The notes under the pieces were generated by a model. That model saw only the letters and a program-made list of their open reading frames with translations. It did not search any database and had not been told where the DNA came from. Of a stretch of 6,317 nt of DNA, positions 1 through 5,271 are shown one piece after another (within the stretch, counting starts at the first letter, position 1; each line of letters starts with the position of its first letter). The translations under genes and the position numbers were made by a program. The DNA is from an uncultured Treponema sp. (lineage in GTDB: Bacteria > Spirochaetota > Spirochaetia > Treponematales > Treponemataceae): the NCBI GenBank assembly GCA_905372345.1, contig CAJPPE010000102.1, positions 1-6,317 on the forward strand, read 5' to 3'.

Positions 1-72
1 ACGGCATATACCGAAACTTTATCGGCGAGCGTCGCGAAGCTGCAAGCTGGAAGGTACATAAATAATTTATAA
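1..72 (+). other. possible 3' end of an upstream plus-strand gene, or part of a GC-rich repeat
   Basis: This block is richer in G+C than its surroundings. All three plus-strand frames are open from the left edge to stops at about 58-72: frame 1 ends ...LQAGRYINNL at TAA 70-72, and frame 3 ends ...EAASWKVHK at TAA 63-65. Two minus frames are open as well, one from an ATG at 59. With five of six frames open, the reading frame cannot be decided. Short self-complementary pieces are present, such as gcga/tcgc at 25-28 and 32-35. It may be the C-terminus of a gene convergent with the hydrolase, or a fragment of a dispersed repeat. I recognise no protein family. Confidence 0.25.
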
Positions 73-73
73 A

Positions 74-144
74 GACCTCTAAAGATCGTTTCCTTATGGG
101 CTTAGAGAGTCAGTAATCCGATTGGCTTGCGGTTTTTAGAGGTT
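74..144. terminator. long inverted repeat at convergent junction, possible bidirectional terminator
   Basis: Arms 74-88 and 130-144 can form 15 consecutive pairs, four of them G-U in the plus-strand reading. The core, acctctaaa (75-83) against tttagaggt (135-143), is a perfect 9-bp match. The loop is about 41 nt, longer than in a typical intrinsic terminator. A second, competing inverted repeat pairs ttggctt (122-128) with aagccaa (155-161). On the minus strand the stem is followed by the AT-rich run tttataaattattt. Its place just past the hydrolase stop supports a role at transcript ends, but there is no clean U-tract. It could also be a mobile or dispersed palindromic unit. Confidence 0.4.
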
Positions 145-167
145 CCAATAGTATAAGCCAAGATTTT

Positions 168-770
168 TCAAACGAACCTTTTAAACCAAGTATCCAAAAA
201 ATTTATTTGTTCTTCAGTATGAAACCAATGCTCTCCCTCATCAAAAACCGTTAAGTCCGCATGTATTTTATTCGCAAAATTCGTCATTGTTTCTAAAGAA
301 GTCATATCGTCTTTTTTACCGTAAAGAATACCGGTAGGAATGTTCCATGCTATAGGATTTTTTCTGACAAAAGAAAGGTATTCCCACGATAAGGGTTCTC
401 CGAACTGAATGTTGATGACTTTTTTTAGTCTAAGTTCTTCTTCGGATATCTTTGCCCGTTTCATCATGTGTAAAATGATATTTTTCATATCGACAATGGG
501 GGAAACAAACAGTGCTTTTTTGATCGGTTTTTCCGATAAGGACAACATAGAAAAGTAAGCCCCTATACTGTTTGCAATTAATAAGATTCCATTATAATTT
601 GGAATAATGGAATCAAAATAGTTTTGAAATTCTTCACATGCCTGCCAAGGTAATTCCGATTTATAATCAAACCCTAAAACCTCATAATCGTCATTAAAAA
701 ACTTTTTATAGTAAAGCGCTTCGTCAGCAGAACCGCCTTTTCCGTGTATATATACAACTGCATTTTTCAT
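168..770 (-). CDS. small alpha/beta hydrolase (serine hydrolase-like)
   Basis: This encodes a 200-residue cytoplasmic protein with no signal peptide. The order of motifs fits an alpha/beta hydrolase: strand plus oxyanion loop VVYIHGKGG (5-13), nucleophile elbow ANSIG with Ser68 (66-70), a probable acid Asp154 or Asp155 in LYGKKDD (149-155), and His181 in GEHWF. The elbow has Ala where GxSxG has its first Gly. An in-frame ATG lies 12 codons upstream (806) and overlaps the methyltransferase end, but I chose the ATG at 770. It directly precedes the conserved first strand and has a strong AGAGGGG ribosome site 6 nt upstream. It is the last gene of the minus-strand run, 28 nt after the RNA methyltransferase. 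The substrate is unknown; an esterase or peptidase-like role is possible. Confidence 0.82.
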   Translation of the reverse strand: MKNAVVYIHGKGGSADEALYYKKFFNDDYEVLGFDYKSELPWQACEEFQNYFDSIIPNYNGILLIANSIGAYFSMLSLSEKPIKKALFVSPIVDMKNIILHMMKRAKISEEELRLKKVINIQFGEPLSWEYLSFVRKNPIAWNIPTGILYGKKDDMTSLETMTNFANKIHADLTVFDEGEHWFHTEEQINFLDTWFKRFV

Positions 771-776
771 ATACAA

Positions 777-783
777 CCCCTCT
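777..783 (-). promoter_or_regulatory. ribosome binding site that fixes the hydrolase start
   Basis: On the minus strand, AGAGGGG ends 6 nt before the ATG at 770. The longer in-frame start at 806 would lie inside the end of the methyltransferase gene, so this site favours the shorter product. Confidence 0.65.
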
Positions 784-798
784 ATATTATAAATGAAA

Positions 799-2073
799 TT
801 ATACATTACATCCGATAATTTTTTGCGGCTTATAGCAGCATAATCGGTTATCTCCGTCTTTCCTAAAAATCCCCAGTGTTTCGATGTGGTGGGTTTGAGG
901 ATAAAAATCGAATAGAAAATGTTTTTCTAATTTGTAGCCGGATACAAGAAGGCTTGCCGTGTCGCGGGCGAATGTTACGGGGTCGCAGGAGATATAAAAA
1001 ATCTGACGGGTCCCGCTTGAGCAAAGCCAAGACAGGGCTTCTTTATCTATGCCGCTCCTCGGAGGGTCTATAAATACCGTATCGAATTTCAATTTTGATT
1101 CTTTTGTTTTTGTCCAATTTTTTCCGTCCAAGGCATGATAAAAAATTTTAGGAAAACCGTTTTCTTTTTTTTCTCTGACAATTCCGCTTGATGAGCTATT
1201 CCAGTTTATCGAAAAATTTTCTTGAGCATAGGCGAGAGCGTGTTTATTATGTTCTACAAGGTGAATCTCTTTTGCCTGATCATAAGCAAAGAGAGAAAAT
1301 GTTCCCACACCTGAATAAAAGTCCAAAACAGAATTTGAAATTTCTGCGTATTCAAAAATCGTGTTTATCAGTTTTTCGGTCATTTCCAAATTAGATTGAA
1401 AAAAGCCCAAGGGATTAAATTTAATCCTTTTTCCTGCAAGCCTTACCTCACAGTCTTTTGCATTATCTTGGGTAAAAATTTTTTCTCCGTCCGAAAAAAT
1501 ATGGATTCTAGAATTCGGAGCATATGCTTTTAAATTCGATTTTAAAAGATTTCTTATTGCGGATATTGCAATAGGGCAATCCTTTATCTTTACCGAACCG
1601 GAATTTTTATTTTCTTTTAAAGAAAGAGAGCCGTCCTCGTCAATGTAAAACTGAAAGCGGGCTCTATAATCCCAGTCCGGGCCGCTTAAAAAAATACTTT
1701 TTTCAAAAAAATTCTTTTCAAGAGCCGGCTTATTAAAAACAGCTTTTTCCTTATTTAAACTCAAGGCTCTATCGAGGGCTTCAAGGGCCATGCTTTTTCT
1801 TAAAAAATGCTGGTATTCATCATCGGCTGTTTGAAGGTTACAGCCCCCGCAAGTATAAAAGTAAGGGCACCTAGGTTCTACCCTGTGGGGCGAGGCTTCT
1901 AAAATTTTTTCGATTTTTCCCTCGGTATAATTTTTATGTTCTTTTACGATGGAAATTTCCAAAACCTCATCGGGAAGAGAATAGGGAACAAAAACGGTTT
2001 TGCCGTCTTTTAAAGAAGCTATACATGAAGCACCGAAAACCATCTTTTTTGTTTTTACGATTTCTTTTTGCAT
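799..2073 (-). CDS. class I SAM-dependent RNA m5U methyltransferase, RlmD/RlmCD-like (TrmA superfamily)
   Basis: This 424-residue enzyme should transfer a methyl group from S-adenosylmethionine to C5 of a uridine in structured RNA, most likely 23S rRNA. In order: a TRAM RNA-binding domain (about 5-62, FVPYSLPDE); a [4Fe-4S] site, Cys69-x5-Cys75-x2-Cys78 with Cys166 in KDCPIA; FFQSN (224-228); SAM motif I DFYSGVGTF (251-259); DPPRSG (336-341); catalytic ISCDP with Cys363; and PQTHHIET with the base Glu398. All key residues are present. The Fe-S ligands argue against TrmA, which lacks them, and for the 23S rRNA enzymes; U747 versus U1939 (E. coli numbering) cannot be told apart. A Ser/Asn-rich insertion lies near 292-310 and a Cys-containing tail of about 24 residues follows the last motif. 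Its start is 12 nt after the PHP gene; only a weak AGAAGA precedes ATG 2073. Confidence 0.9.
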   Translation of the reverse strand: MQKEIVKTKKMVFGASCIASLKDGKTVFVPYSLPDEVLEISIVKEHKNYTEGKIEKILEASPHRVEPRCPYFYTCGGCNLQTADDEYQHFLRKSMALEALDRALSLNKEKAVFNKPALEKNFFEKSIFLSGPDWDYRARFQFYIDEDGSLSLKENKNSGSVKIKDCPIAISAIRNLLKSNLKAYAPNSRIHIFSDGEKIFTQDNAKDCEVRLAGKRIKFNPLGFFQSNLEMTEKLINTIFEYAEISNSVLDFYSGVGTFSLFAYDQAKEIHLVEHNKHALAYAQENFSINWNSSSSGIVREKKENGFPKIFYHALDGKNWTKTKESKLKFDTVFIDPPRSGIDKEALSWLCSSGTRQIFYISCDPVTFARDTASLLVSGYKLEKHFLFDFYPQTHHIETLGIFRKDGDNRLCCYKPQKIIGCNV

Positions 2074-2085
2074 AATTTTAATCTT

Positions 2086-2961
2086 CTAATGAGTCTGACT
2101 ATTTTGCAAAGGCGGAAGGTCGGGATGGAGTGCCCTTAAATTTTCGTAAAATCTGTCTTCAATCTTTATACCGTTTTTTGAAGTTGTTCCGAGTTTTCTG
2201 TCCTTTCGGATTGAGCCGTGAAAATCGCTTCCGGCGGTTACGGGCATATCTAGGGATGCTGCCAGTTTTTCGAGCCTTTTACAATCATTGTATTTTGTTG
2301 AAGAATTCCAAGCTTCAAGCCCCACAAGACCCTGCCTCTTAAAATCGGCTATAACATCGGGAAGGGAAGACCAAGATAAATACAGGGACATGGGATGAGC
2401 CAAAACGGGAATCCCTCCTGCGGATTTTACGGCAGAAATTGCGGCAGCAAGGTCTGCATTTTCTTTTTCTTCAAAAAAAGGTCTTCCCTTTGCAAAATAC
2501 TTATCAAAGGCTTCCTGATTTTTTTTGACCATTTTATGAGCCGCCATGTAGGCCGCAAAATGTGGCCGTCCCAAGCCCTTGTCGCCGCCTGCAAAATCTC
2601 TCACCTTTTCATAAGAAATATCAAAGCCGGCTTTTTTTAATTTTTCGGCCATCCTTTGATTTCTGTTTATCCTTTCATCCTGCAAATCCTGTAAGAGCAT
2701 GTTAAGCTCATGGGAATCTTTCCGCAAATCAAGCCCCAATAAATGGAGCTCTCCGGGGCTCCATTTAACGCTTATTTCGACACCGCGTATAAAAATTATA
2801 CCCTGTCTTTTAGCTTCTGCAGCAGCTTCGTCGAGTCCGCTTAAAATATCGTGATCGGTTAAGGCAAAGGCTGAAATACCCGCCTTTTTAACGGCGGCGG
2901 CAAGTTCCGCTGGGGTAAAGGTGCCGTCCGATGCCGTTGAATGAGTGTGTAAATCCACCAT
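2086..2961 (-). CDS. PHP-domain metallophosphoesterase, YciV / RNase AM-like
   Basis: The 291-residue length is almost that of E. coli YciV (Rnm, RNase AM). Metal-binding PHP motifs are complete: DLHTHS (3-8), Asp12, TDHD (35-38), GVEIS with Glu62, His73, GRPHFA with His134, LAHP with His189, and GSDFHG (244-249). The stretch at about 100-170 between the third and fourth groups of ligands is the insertion typical of the YciV group. Known members hydrolyse 3',5'-nucleoside bisphosphates such as pAp, and E. coli RNase AM trims rRNA 5' ends as a 5'-3' exonuclease. Which activity dominates here is inference. The start is firm: the metal motif begins at residue 3, and an in-frame TAA (2973-2971) lies four codons upstream. 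It heads the minus-strand operon, followed 12 nt later by the RNA methyltransferase. Confidence 0.88.
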   Translation of the reverse strand: MVDLHTHSTASDGTFTPAELAAAVKKAGISAFALTDHDILSGLDEAAAEAKRQGIIFIRGVEISVKWSPGELHLLGLDLRKDSHELNMLLQDLQDERINRNQRMAEKLKKAGFDISYEKVRDFAGGDKGLGRPHFAAYMAAHKMVKKNQEAFDKYFAKGRPFFEEKENADLAAAISAVKSAGGIPVLAHPMSLYLSWSSLPDVIADFKRQGLVGLEAWNSSTKYNDCKRLEKLAASLDMPVTAGSDFHGSIRKDRKLGTTSKNGIKIEDRFYENLRALHPDLPPLQNSQTH

Positions 2962-2969
2962 AGAAAAAG

Positions 2970-2975
2970 ATTATA
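2970..2975 (-). promoter_or_regulatory. -10 element (TATAAT) of the PHP gene, apparently giving a leaderless mRNA
   Basis: A perfect TATAAT reads on the minus strand at 2975-2970, only 8 nt before the ATG at 2961. Initiation about 7 nt downstream of the -10 would begin at about 2963, leaving a leader of 0-2 nt. There is no Shine-Dalgarno sequence in ctttttct between them. No good -35 is visible at 16-18 bp spacing. Confidence 0.5.
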
Positions 2976-3014
2976 TCAAAAAAACCAAAGAAGGGCTAGG
3001 TTTTTCTTAAAAAA

Positions 3015-3025
3015 TATGCTAGAAT
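3015..3025 (+). promoter_or_regulatory. extended -10 promoter for the CNB-TPR operon
   Basis: TATGCTAGAAT contains TG-n-TAGAAT, an extended -10 with a single mismatch to TGnTATAAT. The -35 at about 2997-3002 (TAGGTT) is poor, which an extended -10 can tolerate. Predicted initiation near 3032 gives a leader of about 28 nt that includes the ribosome site. It lies back to back with the minus-strand promoter; no TGTGA-N6-TCACA CRP palindrome is visible between them. Confidence 0.5.
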
Positions 3026-3048
3026 ATTAGAACACAAGTTTTATATTT

Positions 3049-3054
3049 GGGAGG
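3049..3054 (+). promoter_or_regulatory. ribosome binding site of the CNB-TPR gene
   Basis: GGGAGG lies 5 nt upstream of the ATG at 3060, a strong Shine-Dalgarno match that supports this start. Confidence 0.65.
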
Positions 3055-3059
3055 CCGTA

Positions 3060-4061
3060 ATGCCTAAGGCTATTAATTACAAGGCAAATTCAGTAGTTTA
3101 TTTCTCGGGAGACTTTGATGAACGTGTCTTTCTTTTGAACACGGGCAGTATAGCTCTTACATCCATAGACATTGAGAGCGGGGAACAGGTTACCGACTAT
3201 ATAAAGACCGGAGAATTTTTTGGGGTAAAGTCCGCATTGGGCAACTATCCAAGAGAAGAGAGTGCTATGGTTCTGACCGATTCCATAGTTTATTCTTTTT
3301 CAAGCAAGGAATTTGAAGCCTTTGCGCAGACGAATACCCGTATTATTTTGCAGATGATAAAAGTATTTTCCCGCCAGCTTAGATCCATTCATAAACAGTT
3401 AGCCTCTCTTTTGGACAGTGAAGAAGAAACAAACCCTGAAGAAGGGCTTTTTAATGTTATGAATGCCTTTTATTCCTCCCAACATTACCATGCAGCGGGA
3501 CAAGTAGGAACAAGGTACAAAACTATTTATCCCAATGGAAAATACAGCACAGAAGTAGATCAGATTGTTAGAAGTACGGCGGAGGCTGCAGGCCGCTCTT
3601 TCGGCAATGCAGAAGGTAATAATAATGAGTCCTCTTTTGTTCAGCCTGAAAAACCGGCTACTGTTGATGACGGAACCTTTTATCTTGCATATAATAAGGC
3701 TGAAGACCTGTTTGAAAAAGGAGAGTTTGAAGCTGCTTATAATCAATATCATGCTGTAATTGAAGCCGGGGCAGGAGATGAAATTACCGATAAGGCATAT
3801 ATAGGAGCGGGAAAAACTCTCCATGCACAAAAAGAATATGTGCGCTGTTTACAGCTTTTAACGGGCTTTATTTCCCAACATCCTAAGTCTTTAAAAATAG
3901 GAGATGCCCTTATGTATCTGGGTATGTGTTATATGGATATGGAAAGACCGGATAAGGCCATTGCCTTTTTTGATAAGGCCGCCCTCTTGTCAGGTGCCGA
4001 TATAATCGGAAAAATTAGGGAACTTCAAAAAGAATGCAGCACTAGGCTGCAAGGAGCGTAA
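3060..4061 (+). CDS. cyclic-nucleotide-binding-like domain fused to TPR repeats
   Basis: This 333-residue protein has no signal peptide. Residues 1-115 form a CNB/cupin-like domain (FLLNTGSIAL 24-33; GEFFGVKSAL 51-60) with a following helix (FSRQLRSIHKQL, 103-114). Residues 130-162 may form one TPR-like pair, then comes a polar linker (about 180-205, Asn/Glu-rich). Three TPR-like units follow (about 206-238, 244-276, 280-313), resembling the C-terminal part of YbgF/CpoB-type proteins. The phosphate-binding cassette is degenerate: the usual FGE is FGV (54-56), and the usual R-S/T-A is R65-EES-A69 with extra residues, so cAMP or cGMP binding is doubtful. It has no helix-turn-helix, so it is a protein-interaction scaffold or sensor rather than a transcription factor. 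It heads the operon, 3 nt before a Crp-type gene. The function is not known to me. Confidence 0.8.
   Translation: MPKAINYKANSVVYFSGDFDERVFLLNTGSIALTSIDIESGEQVTDYIKTGEFFGVKSALGNYPREESAMVLTDSIVYSFSSKEFEAFAQTNTRIILQMIKVFSRQLRSIHKQLASLLDSEEETNPEEGLFNVMNAFYSSQHYHAAGQVGTRYKTIYPNGKYSTEVDQIVRSTAEAAGRSFGNAEGNNNESSFVQPEKPATVDDGTFYLAYNKAEDLFEKGEFEAAYNQYHAVIEAGAGDEITDKAYIGAGKTLHAQKEYVRCLQLLTGFISQHPKSLKIGDALMYLGMCYMDMERPDKAIAFFDKAALLSGADIIGKIRELQKECSTRLQGA
4051..4056 (+). promoter_or_regulatory. ribosome binding site inside the end of the CNB-TPR gene
   Basis: AAGGAG lies 8 nt upstream of ATG 4065 and just before the TAA (4059-4061) of the preceding gene. This indicates tightly coupled translation of the two cyclic-nucleotide-domain proteins. 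Confidence 0.6.
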
Positions 4062-4064
4062 ATT

Positions 4065-4724
4065 ATGTCGGATCTTTTTTCTTCATTTTCAAGATTTGCA
4101 AAAAACTTTCCTAAGGGGTCTGTTATATTTGCAGAATTTGAACCTGGTTCATCATTCTATTTGATACAGTCGGGCCGTGTTCAGCTTATAAAGATTATAA
4201 ACGGATTTGAAAAAAACCTTGACATATTGCAGCCAGGGGAAATTTTCGGAGAGATGGCCATTTTGGATAATTCTCCCCGTTCAGCCTCGGCCATCGCCTA
4301 TGATGATGTAACGGCTCTCGAATTTAATAAAGAAAACTTTGAAATTTTGATGAAAGGAAATCCGGCCATTGCTATGAGGCTTTTAAAGACATTTGTAAGA
4401 CGTATCTATGCACAAAGACGCAGGTTTATGATTTTAACTATTGAAGACAAACCCGCAAGAATAGCTGACGTTTTCTTAATGCTGGATGAAACCCAGACTA
4501 ATCTTGACCGCACTACGGAGATGCGCTCCTTTGATACCACAATTGAAGAAGTTGCCCGCTGGGCAGGTCTTTCAAAAGAAGAAACTGAAGACAATATGCG
4601 GAAATTTATAGATCAGGGCAGAATTTCCGTCTATGATGATAGAATTATAGTACAAAACATGACCGACTTAACCCGTTATGTTAATACTCGCCGCTCAAAA
4701 GAGCAAAATCTATATGTATTATAA
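4065..4724 (+). CDS. Crp/Fnr-family protein with intact cyclic-nucleotide pocket
   Basis: This is a 219-residue cytoplasmic protein of normal Crp/Fnr length. The N-terminal CNB domain (about 5-115) has the canonical cassette PGEIFGEMAILDNSPRSASA (57-76), with Glu63, Arg72, Ser73 and Ala74 as in nucleotide-binding members. A long helix (98-125) should make the dimer interface. The C-terminal winged helix (about 130-205) carries an HTH at 159-184. Aligned with E. coli CRP, Arg180 becomes Lys171 and Glu181 is kept (Glu172), but Arg185 becomes Asp176. The helix is rich in Glu and Asp, so classical CRP-site binding is doubtful. It could bind another site, act with a partner, or use its ligand for protein contacts. 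The start at 4065 has AAGGAG 8 nt upstream. Co-transcribed with the CNB-TPR gene and lspA. The ligand (cAMP, cGMP or c-di-nucleotide) cannot be told from sequence. Confidence 0.85.
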   Translation: MSDLFSSFSRFAKNFPKGSVIFAEFEPGSSFYLIQSGRVQLIKIINGFEKNLDILQPGEIFGEMAILDNSPRSASAIAYDDVTALEFNKENFEILMKGNPAIAMRLLKTFVRRIYAQRRRFMILTIEDKPARIADVFLMLDETQTNLDRTTEMRSFDTTIEEVARWAGLSKEETEDNMRKFIDQGRISVYDDRIIVQNMTDLTRYVNTRRSKEQNLYVL

Positions 4725-4736
4725 GGCAGGAACCTT

Positions 4737-5258
4737 GTGAATAATAAAAAAGATTATTATCTTCCTTTTTTGCTTACTGCAATAGTTATTATTGTAGACC
4801 AAGTTACTAAAATTTTAGTTGTAAAATATATGTCCGTGAATGAGGTAATTCCGGTGATAGGAGACCTTGTAAATTTGAGGTTTGTATACAATACCGGAGC
4901 GGCCTTTAGTCTTGGTGCCGGTTTTGGAGAAATTGCAAGAAAGATATTGTTGGTTTTTTTACCGTTTTTACTCTTGATAGCTCTTACCGTTGCATATCTA
5001 AAGTCCGTTGAATTGACAAAGGCTCAAAGATGGTTTATATGCGGAATACTGGGCGGAGGCTTCGGAAACCTCATAGACCGTTTTTTTAGATCTGAAGGTG
5101 TTGTAGACTTTATAGATATAAAATTTTTCGGTATTTTGGGAATGGAACGCTGGCCGACCTTTAACGCTGCCGATTCTTTTATTGTTTGCTGCGGAATAGG
5201 ACTCGGAATAAATTTGATTTTACAGGGTATCAACCAAAAAAAAGAACAAGACAGCTAA
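4737..5258 (+). CDS. lspA: lipoprotein signal peptidase (signal peptidase II)
   Basis: This 173-residue inner-membrane aspartyl protease cleaves prolipoprotein signal peptides before the diacylglyceryl-Cys. Family motifs are all present: DQVTK (21-25), NTGAAFSLG (52-60), GNLIDR (110-115), VVDFID with catalytic Asp124 (122-127), and FNAADS with catalytic Asp146 (142-147). Four hydrophobic membrane segments lie at about 8-30, 68-88, 97-112 and 146-164. The length is normal. The start is GTG at 4737, 12 nt after the Crp-type gene, with GCAGG 6 nt upstream. The next gene, 13 nt later, encodes a lipoprotein that would be a substrate. Identification is secure. Confidence 0.97.
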   Translation: MNNKKDYYLPFLLTAIVIIVDQVTKILVVKYMSVNEVIPVIGDLVNLRFVYNTGAAFSLGAGFGEIARKILLVFLPFLLLIALTVAYLKSVELTKAQRWFICGILGGGFGNLIDRFFRSEGVVDFIDIKFFGILGMERWPTFNAADSFIVCCGIGLGINLILQGINQKKEQDS

Positions 5259-5261
5259 ATC

Positions 5262-5265
5262 GGAG
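5262..5265 (+). promoter_or_regulatory. ribosome binding site of the apbE gene
   Basis: GGAG lies 6 nt upstream of ATG 5272, in the 13-nt gap after lspA. It supports the chosen start, which is followed directly by the signal peptide. Confidence 0.5.
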
Positions 5266-5271
5266 CTTCTT

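Noticed and set aside
74..144. Integron attC site
   Set aside because: No matching RYYYAAC and GTTRRRY core pair could be found at the ends of the inverted repeat on either strand.
771..806. Upstream start (806) for the alpha/beta hydrolase
   Set aside because: It overlaps the methyltransferase C-terminus, adds a 12-residue extension unlike the family, and lacks a ribosome site, whereas the start at 770 has AGAGGGG at good spacing.
876..1394. Plus-strand open frames opposite the RNA methyltransferase gene (876-1073, 1188-1394)
   Set aside because: No ribosome sites or family motifs, and they lie antisense to a gene with a full set of catalytic motifs.
2130..2640. Plus-strand open frames opposite the PHP gene
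   Set aside because: Their composition (runs of Phe, Lys and Arg) is what the reverse reading of an AT-rich gene gives; the opposite strand encodes the complete metal-binding set.
2962..3059. CRP operator between the divergent operons
   Set aside because: No TGTGA-N6-TCACA palindrome or close variant can be seen in this region.
3399..3830. 143-residue minus-strand open frame within the CNB-TPR gene
   Set aside because: Rich in Ile, Ser, Phe and Cys with no recognisable motif; the plus frame has a strong ribosome site and domain structure.
3950..3990. Direct repeat gataaggcc within the CNB-TPR gene
   Set aside because: Both copies fall in the coding sequence of the last TPR unit (PDKA and FDKA) and are explained by the shared Asp-Lys-Ala residues.
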